Part shown: piece by piece, positions 37,243 through 49,181 of the stretch
How the letters are laid out: each line of letters starts with the position of its first letter
Numbering within the stretch: the stretch's first letter is position 1
The notes under the pieces: generated by a model
Seen by the model: the letters and a program-made list of their open reading frames with translations, nothing else
Told to the model about the DNA's origin: nothing
The model's database searches: none
Translations under genes and position numbers: made by a program
Source of the DNA: Panonychus citri
Lineage: Eukaryota; Arthropoda; Arachnida; Trombidiformes; Tetranychidae
Direction of reading: 5' to 3'
Assembly (NCBI RefSeq): GCF_014898815.1
Contig: NW_026515527.1
Location: 1-64,000, forward strand
DNA: 64,000 nucleotides

Positions 37243-38653
37243 ATGGACAATCAACAAGAGCCCAATGAATTACCTGATGTGTCTCAATTAAAATTGGTTG
37301 ATTTTACAATTAACGATGAGATTCGTGATCGTTGTAGACAAATTTGTGGTGAATATCTTGGTGGCCCTTGGAGTGATTTAAAAGCGGAAGAAACAATCAT
37401 CGAACCAGTGGAGTAAGTGTTTACATCATCATCATAACAATTAACTAATCAGTTTCAATTGTTTCCAATCAATTTGTATAACAGAGATGGACTCAGTAAT
37501 CGTATTTACGTTTGTATCAATCTAAAGTTATCACAATCAAAAGAATCAACCTTAAAATCTGATGTTCCAAGTAAAGTTCTGGTTCGATTACATGGAAGTG
37601 AATTCGTCGGTGATCAAGGTGACATGATTGTCGTCTCGAAAGATGCTCTTCCATTAATTGGTGAGATTTTACACCAAAAAGGATTAGCAGCCAAAATCTA
37701 TGGAGTATTTGATGAAGGACGAATTGAACATTTCATCGAGGTAAGTTTCTAATAATATTCCGTTAGTGATCAATGGCTAATTATCTTTATCCTCATAGAG
37801 TAATAAATTTCCCCAGGAATCATGGGCTAATCAGCAATTACTTGATTGTCTCACACGAAAGTTGGTTCAAATTCATCAACTCGAAATGCCGATCTCTAAA
37901 GACCCCTGGTCTCTGGTGAAATTGGCCGAAAGACTTTACAAATCGGGCAAGGAAACTAATCAATTTTTGAATGTTGACTTATATGAACCTCATTTGAGAC
38001 CCATGATTCAGGACATGATTGATTTTGATCATGCTGGTTACGCTCAATGGCTTCGGGATATGGAGCCTTTCATCAAATCTCCGTGTGTCTATTGTCATAA
38101 TGACCTACACTTTGGAAATGTACTTGATAGAACCAACGGTCAGTCGTTTGACGATCGAGCCTTCATTATCGATTATGATAACAGTAGTTATGGATTTCGA
38201 GCCTATGATTTAGCTTTGTTTCTCTACTTGAAAAGTTTTATTCCAGGACGAGTTGAAACTTGGTCTTTTCAAACGATCACCACACCGGAAGAAAAACTCC
38301 ACACCCTCAAGGTCTATTTAGAACATTTGATTAAAGTTCGTAAAGGAGAAATCGATCCTCAAGTTGACACAATTGAACATCTAAAGAGAGAACTCGATTA
38401 TGGTGAAGTTCTAATTCATTTTATTTGGACTTCGGTTTCGTGTGCGAAGATCAATCCAATGATGGCTTCTGTTTTCGTAAGTTAATTGGAGAAAAGTTAA
38501 AGTTTATTGTATCAACAATTAATTCTCAAAATCATCTAATCACTTTTTCAGGCAATTATGATGGACAATGCAAAGGAAATCAAGATACAAGTAAAATTAG
38601 CAAAGGAACGATGCGAAAAATATAAACAAAGTTTAACCAACGGAGATCACTAA
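37243..38653 (+). CDS. ETNK1: ethanolamine kinase
   Basis: First enzyme of the CDP-ethanolamine (Kennedy) pathway, making phosphoethanolamine from ethanolamine and ATP in the cytosol. Exons 37243-37412, 37485-37740, 37817-38476 and 38552-38653, phases consistent. The N-lobe has EDGLSNRIYVC, close to the ethanolamine kinase signature DGITNKL, and KVLVRLHGSEF. The catalytic Brenner motif is VYCHNDLHFGNVL, followed by IIDYDNSSYGFRAYDLALF with the metal-binding Asp. About 395 residues. The DGLSN signature and short linker favour ethanolamine over choline kinase. Undamaged. Confidence 0.92.
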
Positions 38654-40660
38654 TCTACTAATTAACTGATTATCCAACTGTCACCTGATTGTAAAAGATA
38701 TTATTCCAATATTATCATAATAAACAATCAAATTTATCATCTTCTACTGTTAACCAACCAATCTGAACAATCAATTGATACACTTACACGATCGTAACTG
38801 TATCAATACAATTTATTATTAATAGCAAAAAATTAAGGTTCAAATTTGATTTGGAAACAAAATGCAAAATATAAACATAATCAATCAGCTTCTGTAGATA
38901 CAATTAAATGTTAATCATTTTGACAGTCTAAATTATTAGCAAGTGATCAAATCTCTCCAGGGTTTATAATAGTAAATATATTAAATCGGAAAGGTTAACA
39001 CTGTTAAAGCAAATGACAGGTAAACAATTTAACTGTAATAATAAGCAATCAAGACAATCAACAATTTATAAAACAAGGGGCAAACATATTGAATATGATT
39101 TGTTGCAAAGTAACTAAATAAGTAAATGTTATTATCATTTTAAGTTGCAAAAGTCACACAGGTAAAAAGTGTAAACGGTCAAGTAAAAAATAATTACAGG
39201 TTATGTCCAGTGTTAAGGCCGATCAAGAATAAAGGTAAGAAGAGAAAGAAGAGAAATATCATCATCATCATCATCATCATCAGTATTTTCATCAACAATC
39301 AACTAAACAGGCAAATAAACAACAACAATCAATAATCATCATCATAATACAAGAATTAAAGTCGGCAAAAAAAAAATAGCGAAACCATGAAAGTAAAGTG
39401 AATCTAAGAAACATAAATATCCATCAAAATGTATTTAGATTGTTGTTAACCTTTGATAGATTATATTTTTAACGTAACGTTTAGTTGTGTGTTCATTGTT
39501 ATTAAATTGTTGCAATCATGTTAATCAGGTTTGTCTCACAGTATGAGGTAGACAATTGATAATAACAATTATCATGATGAAAAGGCTTGAATAACATTGG
39601 TAACAATTGAGTTATTCATTAACTAATCTGTTGTAAAGTATTTATCTTTTATTATTATTACAATTTAACAATAATCAAGGTGAAAAAAAAAGTTCGTAAC
39701 TTTTTGAAAAAAGTTTTTTTTTTCTTCCACTTTTGTAATCATTTATTTTCTTGCTTCTTTCTGTAATAACAATTAACAAATACAATCAATTTCTGTTGAT
39801 CATTTGACATTGATTAATAATAATAATTGTAATTTGATTTGGACAAAATTTAGATGGTAATGTTTACAATTATCACCATTAACAACATCATCATCATCAT
39901 CATCATTATCGGTTGCATTAATTGAATTATCAATTTACAGGTAAATTGATTATGTATTAGTTGATTTTGTTTTTGCCTCTTCAATTAACTGATTGTGTTA
40001 TTATGTGACTATTATTATTATTATTTGTTGAGGAATTTAAATTATCATAAAAATTTTCTCACAAAAATTGGAAAATGAAACCAGAATCTTGAAAATCACC
40101 AAGAATTAGCAATTGATTGAATAATTTGAAGTACAGGTAAATGAAAAATGTTAACAATTTAGTGTTAATATCAACAAAACTAGCGGGCTGATGGTCAAAA
40201 TTTGAGGGTAACCTTTTTGGACCTCACAGTATCTTTTTACCTGTAATATTATCTATGATACTCTCTCATCATTATCTCAATAACACACCTTGAGCCCTGC
40301 GGCAATGACCAGTGACCTCTTGTTACTTTGCTTTTCATCCTTTTCTCCATCATCATCACTCTCATCTTCTCATCTTCATCATCATCTACTTAACTTGTTA
40401 TCTTAACTGAGCCTGGCGACCTTTTCTTAACCTTACCTGTCAACCTTTTGTTTACCTCATTAATATAACGGGGTTTCCCTTTTTCAATTTACCTTTTATT
40501 GTCCCTTTTGTTTATTTTCCTCCTTCCACCAGTATAATGGCTCACATTTTGTTTACAGGTAAATCGTTTCATCAGATAAAACAAATAAACAAACATTTTG
40601 AAACAGTAAATAATTGACATGATTATGTTGATAATCAATATTGTTAATCATAATAATGTA
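38654..40660. other. gene-poor AT-rich spacer
   Basis: 2 kb with many ACAATTAA-type words, ATC/ATT runs (39259-39284 and 39880-39906) and no recognisable coding exon. It ends at the left arm of the inverted repeat. Confidence 0.5.
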
Positions 40661-41040
40661 GATATGACAAAGTTTATCTGAAAAGTGTCCAGTGGACACT
40701 GTCCAGCGATCGCTAAGTAAACACAAACATTTGTCTGGTTATTTTTTACAGACTCAAAAACTTTTCCTTTTCTTTTTCCTTTTATTATTATTATATTTTT
40801 TGCTCGATCCTGGACAAACCGAGAAACAAAAACGACTTTTCCTCATCACATTTTATCTCTTCTTCTTCTTCTTCTTCTTCTTCTTGTGTTGACCTTTTGT
40901 TTGACCAGAGGTCAGCTGTAGATACACAGATATAAACACATATTACAAACTGTCCACTTGTTCATACAAAACAGTTAATCTTTTCTACTTGACCATGGAA
41001 AGAAAGAGAAAATTCAAAACAAAACTGTAACAATTTCAAC
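40661..41040. repeat. long inverted repeat, left arm
   Basis: Matches 42934-43300 read on the opposite strand, almost base for base apart from the length of a CTT tract and a few substitutions. The outer end carries a perfect hyphenated palindrome AGTGTCCAGTGGACACT (40684-40700), then GTCCAGCGATCGCT. A T-rich stretch in it gives a false open frame. Confidence 0.95.
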
Positions 41041-41204
41041 TTTCAACGATTGGATTTTAGAAAATTATTTGCTTCGAGTCGATTTGTTAGTTGAAAATTG
41101 TCCTAATTATTAAAGGACGATAATTAATCTTACCAAAAATTTTTATTTTCATATTGTTTTAGTATTATATCCTTGGTTGGTACATAAAAAAAGTGTTAAT
41201 ATCT

Positions 41205-42644
41205 TTAGACCGGCTTATAGTCCAATTTTGTTTCGAGTTTCTTATTATCGGATATTTTACGAACGGCTTTCATAAAGTCTTCTTCAATTACGTATTCTCT
41301 TTCAGCTCGAATAGCGAAAAGACCTGCTTCAGTACAAATATTTCTCAGATCAGCACCATTGAATCCATCGGACAATTTAACTATAGCTTCCCAATCAATA
41401 TCACCATGTTTGGCTATTGGACGAGCATGAATTTTCATAATCTCTAATCGACCTTGTTCATTTGGAAGAGGTATTTCAATTTTACGATCCAATCTTCCGG
41501 GACGAAGTAAAGCTGGATCCAAGGTATCAGGTCGATTTGTGGCCATAATGATTTTAACTTGGCCTAAGGCATCGAAACCATCCATTTGATTCAATAATTC
41601 CATCAATGTTCTTTGAATTTCTCGATCAGCTGAAGTACCTTCACTGAATCTTCTACCACCAATGGCATCAATTTCATCCATGAAAATAACGCAAGGTTGA
41701 TGATCCCGAGAATAGTTGAACATTTCTCGAATCAACCTAGCACTTTCTCCAATATATTTATCAACAATTGCAGAAGATACAACTTTGAGGAAATTGGCCT
41801 CAATTTGTGAAGCTACAGCTCGAGCCAAAAGAGTTTTACCAGTACCAGGAGGTCCATAAAGAAGGCAACCTTTAGGTGGTGTTATACCAACTCTTTCAAA
41901 AAGTTCAGGATTTAAAAGAGGCAATTCAATGACTTCTCTCAATTCTCTAATCTGTTCACCCAAACCACCAATACTTGAGTAATTAACATCACCTGGACTT
42001 TCATGTGACATATTGTAAACCAAAGGATCAACTTCCCGAGGAAGATATCTCATGATTGTCAAAGTAGTCATATCAAGAGCAACTCTAGTACCAGATTTAA
42101 GTTTACTTTTATCAAGCTGTCGACGACAACCAACAACATACCGAGGTCCATTAGTAGCTTTGACAATGACTAAAGCAAAAGAAAAAAAAGAAAAAAATCC
42201 AATCAGACAAAATCATCTTATAACAACCATTTTTAACCATTAAGATCATTAAATTGGTTAATCAGAAAATTTATATAAGACAATCATTTCAGATACTAAC
42301 AATTATCATCAGTCAGCTGCTTCAAGACTTCACCGACAATTTGTCCAACACTTTGAAGGGCTTTCAAATCAGCTTCACTTTTTTGGAATTGCTTGTTGCT
42401 CTCTTTTAACTCTTCCCTAACTGTTAAGGACAAAAGAGAATAGAAAAAAACAGTCATTAGTTAACATAATTACAATGACAATGGTAAAAAAATGTAAAAA
42501 GAAATAGTTAAAACTCTTACCTTGTTTAAGCCTCGCTTCATAATCTTGGTGTTCTTGCACTTTCTTCCTATACTCAGCAATAATCCTCTCTCTTTGGTCA
42601 GGAACCGACACAGGATTCGTTGATGACGCAACAGCAGCAGCCAT
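41205..42644 (-). CDS. PSMC6: 26S proteasome regulatory subunit 10B (Rpt4), AAA ATPase
   Basis: One of six ATPases of the proteasome base that unfold substrates. Exons: 42644-42521, 42420-42301 and 42169-41205, with clean splice sites in phase, giving about 402 residues (human 389). The N-terminal coiled coil includes RERIIAEYRKKVQEHQDYE, then KALQSVGQIVGEVLKQLT and the OB segment FIVKATNGPRYVVGCRR. The AAA module has Walker A GPPGTGKT, Walker B CVIFMDEIDAIGGRR, the second region of homology ATNRPDTLDPALLRPGRLDRKIE, and the C-terminus KLDYKPV. A complete gene, enclosed by the two arms of a long inverted repeat. Confidence 0.97.
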
Positions 42645-42933
42645 GACAGTAGAAAATCTAATTAACAATCAATAAGATTTACAGCAATTAATAAATTCAC
42701 AATTAGAAAAAAACCAAAATAAATGCTGATCAAATCTTGATTGTTAAACAAAAATTGCATTTCATTGAGTTGAACCGGTTGGAGACCCATAGAAACCAGA
42801 AAAGGCGCGCGATTTGAATATTATACCAAAAGAAAAAATTAACAAAAAAATTAACGATCCAAATTTAATTATCGAAATATTTTTGTTCACAATGATTGAT
42901 CGTTATAATTAAACATTGAAAGTTAAATTTCGG

Positions 42934-43300
42934 GTTGAAATTGTTACAGTTTTGTTTTGAATTTTCTATTTCTTTTCTATGGTCAAGTAGAAAAGATTAA
43001 CTGTTTTGTATGAACAAGTGGACAGTTTGTAATATGTGTTTATATCTGTGTATCTACAGCTGACCTCTGGTCAAACAAAAGGTCAACACAAGAAGAAGAA
43101 GAGATAAAATGTGATGAGGAAAAGTCGTTTTTGTTTCTCGGTTTGTCCAGGATCGAGCAAAAAATATAATAATAATAAAAAGAAAAAGAAAAAGGAAAAG
43201 TTTTTGAGTCTGTAAAAAATAACCAGACAAATGTTTGTGTTTACTTAGCGATCGCTGGACAGTGTCCACTGGACACTTTTCAGATAAACTTTATCATATC
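42934..43300. repeat. long inverted repeat, right arm
   Basis: Reverse-complement partner of 40661-41040. It starts 290 bases upstream of the PSMC6 start codon. As in the left arm, the outer end holds the AGTGTCC...GGACACT palindrome. No target-site duplication is seen in the first bases beyond the two outer ends. Confidence 0.95.
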
Positions 43301-44499
43301 AAAACGAATGTTTGAAACTTTCAAATTCACCTTTGGTTAATTTAGTGAAAAATCTATGAATTAGAAATAGAGATTAACTCAACTTGAAACTTGATGATCT
43401 TAAAAATAATGCTCTTTAAATCCTATTGATTTGTTATTTCTCAAATTCTGGTATAACAACTGAATTAGCTACCTGTCGGATTTTGATTACCTGAAATATA
43501 AAAAGTTTACATTTGCTGAATTGATGATCTGATAGGAAATGTAATGAACTTTATAAATGGGTCAATTGTCAATTTGATCTGATTAAATGCTCGATAAGTT
43601 ATCATTTTACTAGAGAAAATATCATTACAATCAAATTGAATAAATTGATTGTGACAGTTAGAAGATTCTCTGATTTCAGTTGATTGGAGATTATTTGTTG
43701 AACAATTTAATCTTCTTATTGTTAATTTCACAGAGATTAACACCAAGGAAGTGAAAGATAAGATTTTCACGAATTCATTTCCATCGTTTTCAACGTGATC
43801 TTAGAACTCAGAAGATTATTATTCACCTTGAAATCGATAAAAAAAATATTATCCTGAGAGTTATTGTTATTATATTGATAACAATTCCAGAGAGATGATC
43901 ATTCAATTTCCATGCTTATTCAATCAGATCATCAGCAATTATCATGAAAAATTGTTTCGGGTTTAAAGAAATGATTACAAAATCAATAAGAAAATCATCA
44001 ATTTAATTATTTTTCAGATAATCAAAAGTAAAACAAATGATAAAAATTGAATCAATCTCACAATCGGTTATGGCTTTTTTTTTCATAAAAAAAGTTATCC
44101 GAAAGTTTCAAGTTATTGTTGATTAGTTATTATCATGACTAAGAATCTATTATAATGAGGATATCATGTAACATGAAGGAATCAATTATCTGAAGCTGAA
44201 CAAGTTGAATGGACAACTGAAAGGTATCATGAAAACATAAAACGATAAAAATGTCATTTAACATGAGATTTATCGGAATGAATTCTTATTGTGAAAAAAA
44301 AAGTTCATATCAATCAGAATCTCTTGAATTTTTTAGTAATTCAATTCAATCCGAAACTGGTCAGTTCGATATTTATTATTCTTGATAATATAATATTAAA
44401 TATTAATGTATTCACATTAGATTTGAAATGAAATCAGCTGAATAAGAATGGAAATAGACTGAGAAATAAAAAGTTGTTTTCATTTGATGTAATAAGAAG
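43301..44499. other. gene-poor spacer
   Basis: AT-rich, with no recognisable exon. Open frames such as 43507-43770 (-) have no family signature. Confidence 0.5.
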
Positions 44500-44798
44500 A
44501 TGAATAAAATATTCAGACAACAGGTTGAATCAGGTGAACTAACAGATTCATCTGATTCTGAATTCTCTGATTTATCTCCGGTGTTTCATCATCTCAGCTT
44601 GAAATTGGAATTAGTTCCATCCAGTAGTTCGGTAAGATTATCGGTTTTATTTTTTACACTTTTTTGTTTGTTCAATGTTTCTCCATGTTCAATGGGTGTT
44701 GAATATGTTTTTTCTTTACCATGATGAACAATATTCTGTAACTATCATGTTTACAGATCGAGGAAACAGTTCTGATCGTGAATAGTGTTGATAATTAA
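44500..44798 (+). CDS. possible small two-exon gene, 57 residues, unrecognised
   Basis: I do not recognise a family. The ATG at 44500 opens an acidic Ser-rich frame (ELTDSSDSEFSDLSP, several possible casein kinase 2 sites) that meets a fair donor GTAAGA at 44632. A T-rich intron ends at TTTACAG (44756), and the next exon continues in frame for 13 residues to a stop at 44798. Splice sites and phase fit, but the short length makes this tentative. Confidence 0.35.
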
Positions 44799-45092
44799 GG
44801 GGGAAAATATCATAATTAATGTACAAGATAATAGAAAAATGTGTCAATGGAAACAAAGTTTTTCATTTTTATCCTTCCCTTTGATTGGAATATATTAGCC
44901 ATTGGTCATTTGTAGATGTAAATATCACATATCTACTCATTTCTTTGTTTTTTATATGGTCCAAGGTGTATCATCGTCATTATCATCCAGTTGATTATCG
45001 ATTATAATCATGGAGAAAGAGAGAGAGAGTGAAAGAGATTGAAAGAGAGAGAAAATTTTCTTTCATGAGTATTGATTTTAACCTTTTGTTGT

Positions 45093-45482
45093 TCAGTTGA
45101 ATGAATCATTTGTATGTAAACTCGAGGCATCGCGTTTCCTTATTAGAAGTGCGTATCCAAAGGTAAACACTGTTAACATCGCCATCGGCAAATTAAGCTC
45201 GTTTGTTGATTTAAGGCCCATGTATGAGTAGATTATTGAAAGAACCAGGGCAACTCCACCCAATATTAGGAACATGTAATTCTGTTTCCAGGCTCCGATA
45301 ACTGGAATCATGAAAACAATATAAGTAAATCCAATGAACATTAACTGATGCCAATTCAGTGGAGTTGTTGTTGTACTTGTTATCGATTGAATTATGTCCA
45401 CAGATAATACTATTGTATTGACCAGTGAAAGTATGATGATTGACCACTTGATGAATTGATGGAGTGTCGTTTGTGTGGCCAT
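45093..45482 (-). CDS. four-helix membrane protein, paralogue A
   Basis: About 129 residues from the ATG at 45482. Four hydrophobic segments fill most of the length: FIKWSIIILSLVNTIVL, a middle pair around MFIGFTYIVFMIPVIGA and YMFLILGGVALVLSIIY, and LPMAMLTVFTFGYALLI, followed by a basic/polar tail. It shares the opening L/I-K/R-W-S-I and the four-helix spacing with paralogues B (48.4 kb) and C (50.6 kb). The start was chosen because this Met sits at the same distance before the KWS motif as in the others. No known family is recognised; MARVEL-like or other tetraspan folds are possible. Confidence 0.65.
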   Translation of the reverse strand: MATQTTLHQFIKWSIIILSLVNTIVLSVDIIQSITSTTTTPLNWHQLMFIGFTYIVFMIPVIGAWKQNYMFLILGGVALVLSIIYSYMGLKSTNELNLPMAMLTVFTFGYALLIRKRDASSLHTNDSFN

Positions 45483-48367
45483 ACCTGGCGTCAATTGATG
45501 ACGATTCAATAATGTTGATGAATGATCCAGTATGATTACTTATTGTGATCTCAAATCAATATAACCAGAAAAAAAATCAATCGTAAATGTGATATATATA
45601 TAAGAAAAACAAACAATACTAATAAACAATCAACAACTTTTTCGGTAATAATAGTTGGGAGTAACTTTTTTATCGGATATTAATGGTTCTTGTTGCTGAT
45701 TTTTCAACATTGTAACTGATTATTGATTAATCGCTAATAGAAGATACAAAAACAATGGATACGATCAATTAGTAGCTGAATTTTAAACGCACACATACAC
45801 ATCCAAAGTTAATCATGAGACAGGAGTTAATTATTATTAGGATATTAATAGTAAATCGGTTGAATTAAATGATGAAACTTTAAGAAATTGGTTGACAAAT
45901 GATAATCTCCTTAAGGTTGAAATTAAAGTTGAACCTCTGGATTCAAGTTAACTGATGGTAACCATGCAGAAAATGATGAGGAAACAAAAAATTGTTATTT
46001 CGTTGCTATAACAATTAATATATTTTGATATATATATATATAAAAGTTGTGTCAATCTTTTTGATTCTGGTGATCACGAATACACGATTCAGTTAACCAC
46101 AATAATAATAATCATCATGATAATGATTGTTGTGTGTGAGTTTCAGTATTCACCATGCGCACACATTGAAACTCAAATAATGTTTAAAAAACATTGACAA
46201 AAATTTAGATCCAAGTGAGTACATATGAAAGAGATGATGATGATTATGATGATGAAGATGATGAAGACTATGATGATAGAGTGAGTTCTTGAAAAAAAAT
46301 GTTCAAAAAACTCAGGTTACGATCGATACATGGGGTTCATGTGTGTGTGTGTGTTATTGATTTAAGTTGAATTGTCAGCAGGGAGTGAGTAAGGTAAATG
46401 AAAATGTCATCTATTGAATTAAGATGATAATATAATTAAGATACATGTACTCTACTTGTTGATTATCATCCATCAAGATTATTGCATTTGATTACTTAAG
46501 TTAATTGTTGTTTATCATTGATGATTCGTATAATTATTATAATCGTTGTTTGCTTTGGGATTTTTTTTTTCTTCCTCTTCCTAATATATATTACAATTGC
46601 TATCGATTCTGAATTATATTAATTACACTGGTAATCAATGGTTATTGCTTTTGTATTGTTGTTGAATTGTATTGATGGAGTAAAAAAAAAACTGAATCAA
46701 AATACTTAATTTAATTGTTGGTTTAACTGTTGCACTTTGAGTGATTCGAAAAAAGTTTTGAAAAGTTTTTCACTTCGAGAAACTTTTTTTTCTGTATTAT
46801 CATTTGTTTCACTTTCCATTGAAACTTATATTATATTACTGGTTTTCATGGATAATTATTAATCAATTACCATGAACACTATTATATATTCAGAGTAATT
46901 AAAATTAATTATTTTGTTCAATCTTAAACCATTATATTGATTCTGATTATGTGAGAAGTGAAATTATCTCTGTAACTTGATAAACATGATAAACTTATGA
47001 GTTAATTGAAGGATAGATGATATTTATTTATTCATTAAAGTGGATTAATTAAAGTTGAATAAATTACAATCTTCTCAATGGTTAATTAATAAAATTTGTT
47101 TAGTATTAATAAATTGAGCTTCAACTTCATTTTATTGCAATCAAAATGAATTTTTCACTGAATTTCCCCTGATATTCATATAACATGTAACCATGGAATG
47201 TATCAAGTACTGAACATTTTCAGGTTATCCGGTTATTAGATTTTGATTAATATCAAGAATTCAGGGAGAGAGAGAAAATTCCACTGATTCCTGAACATTA
47301 TGATCAAAACAACAATTAAAGAACAATTTATATTAATAATATACTTTCGAGTTTGAGTGATCTAATTATTCTCATTACCTATGACATTTTTCAGTTGATA
47401 TTCCTAAAGGAAATTGAATTCTAATAATTAATACGATGATATGAATACGAATCCTGACATTTATCTCGTTAGATATACAATTTTTTATCTCTCTCTCTCT
47501 CTCTCTTTCTTTAGATTAATTTAATTATCAACGATCGTGTTAATTATTACCTAATAAACACGATCAGTATCATAATCATATTTCTGTGTTAGTCTTTTAA
47601 ATTTGGGTGAGATGAAGTTTCAATATCAATTCCTGAGATACTTTCAGGATATTAATAGATACTCATGAATTCATACATGTAATAGATGAAACTAATAATG
47701 TTCACTTACTGTCATCAGAAATGAAGTTTTCAATTGAAGTTTTTTTCTGCTTCTTTCATCAAACAAATACATGGAATTTTTTTAATCACCTGATCAGTTT
47801 AAAAGTAAATTCCATCAGCAATTTAATGGTTACAGTTAAGAAATTATCGATTAACACCCTGATAAGAAAAATATATATACTTTTTTACTTGGAGAATTAG
47901 ATTATCAATAATCAGAACAATTATTTTCTCTCTCTTTCTCTCTTATTCACAAATTATCAATCTACTGGAAAAATATATTAATAGATTAAGTGATTAACTG
48001 TGAATTGAGGGCAAATTTTGATGACAAAACTATTGAAAATTAATCAATTACTAATCTCCATGAATGAATAGATTGGCTTGACCATCGTTAATGTAATTAA
48101 CTTGATTAATGGAAACTTTTTATTACCATCAAGTGTCTAAAGGGATAAATTTTCATTGAAAACATTGTTGATAAAGAGACAAAGATATAAGATTGTAAAT
48201 ATTATCAATCAATTGTAAACTTTATTCAAGATATGAAATGAAGACACTAATACACTGAGATTAATCCAGATTAAGGGATTATGTAAGTTGAATATATGTG
48301 TAGAAAAGGGGATTAATTTAATTGATCCAATAAGATGAACAATGGTGATGACACTTATTGGATTAGA
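45483..48367. other. gene-poor spacer between paralogues A and B
   Basis: 2.9 kb of AT-rich DNA. It holds TATATATATA runs near 45591-45602 and 46028-46042, a GT run near 46339-46352 and CT runs near 47490-47510 and 47928-47943. No coding exon is recognised. Confidence 0.5.
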
Positions 48368-48724
48368 TTAACGTCCTCGTTTGTTAACCAAATAGGCGAA
48401 GATGAATGAAAGTACAATTAGAACTGCATAAAGTAAGAGAGATCCTTTGTAAATTTCGGTTTGAAATAGACCAAGAATCGCATTTAGAATCAATATTATC
48501 GCAAATACGATAAGATAAGCACTTTTTTCAAGAGCAGCTCCATAAAGGCCAAGAGCGAAAATGATAACGCCAATTGTGGTCCAAATGATTAGGCGAAGTG
48601 ATCGATCCCTTGAAGAGTCACGGAAGTAGATGAAGAAAATGTATAAGGTGTAGATTATGTTGATCACGGTGATTAAGATGATTGACCAACGAAGTGAAAG
48701 ATATAATAGATCGTCGGAAGCCAT
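48368..48724 (-). CDS. four-helix membrane protein, paralogue B
   Basis: 118 residues, single exon. Starts MASDDLLYLSLRWSIILITVIN, then three more hydrophobic segments and a short basic tail FAYLVNKRGR. The N-terminal LRWSI and the closing SFIFAYLVNK are shared with paralogue C (SFAYLVKK) and partly with A. No signal for a known family. The position on the same strand as A and C fits tandem duplication with long spacers. Confidence 0.7.
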   Translation of the reverse strand: MASDDLLYLSLRWSIILITVINIIYTLYIFFIYFRDSSRDRSLRLIIWTTIGVIIFALGLYGAALEKSAYLIVFAIILILNAILGLFQTEIYKGSLLLYAVLIVLSFIFAYLVNKRGR

Positions 48725-49133
48725 AGTTTTTTTTTGGAGAATCGCTAATCAATATGGGCGAAGAAAACTTCAAAAACAAAAAGGAAACTAAAGTAACAGG
48801 TTGAGTTGTAAAAGCGAATACGAAACAATAAGATGAAAATATTTCGCTAGTTAAGGTTTAGTATAATGGGAGAGCTTCATCATCATCATGTATCATCTCT
48901 TTCTTCCTATCATCATCATCATCATCGCCATAAGCCAACCTACCTCATCATCCGCCTCCAAAGTTTCTGCCATCTTAGTAATCACTATCTCCATCTTATC
49001 CGCCATTTTGTTTCTCCCTCTTCGTTCATGGCTCATTCTGGTTACTTGAGGAACCAAATTTCCCTGGAACCGCTAGGATAATTTCGTTTGATGGGCGTTT
49101 GATTCACTTTTCGCCTTCGTTTCCAGATAATAG

Positions 49134-49181
<48 letters not shown>

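Noticed and set aside
40692..40892. Open frame in the left arm of the inverted repeat, with a nearly identical one in the right arm (43054-43269).
   Set aside because: Starts at a non-ATG codon and is mostly Phe/Leu from T-rich repeats; the similarity follows from the DNA repeat, not from protein selection.
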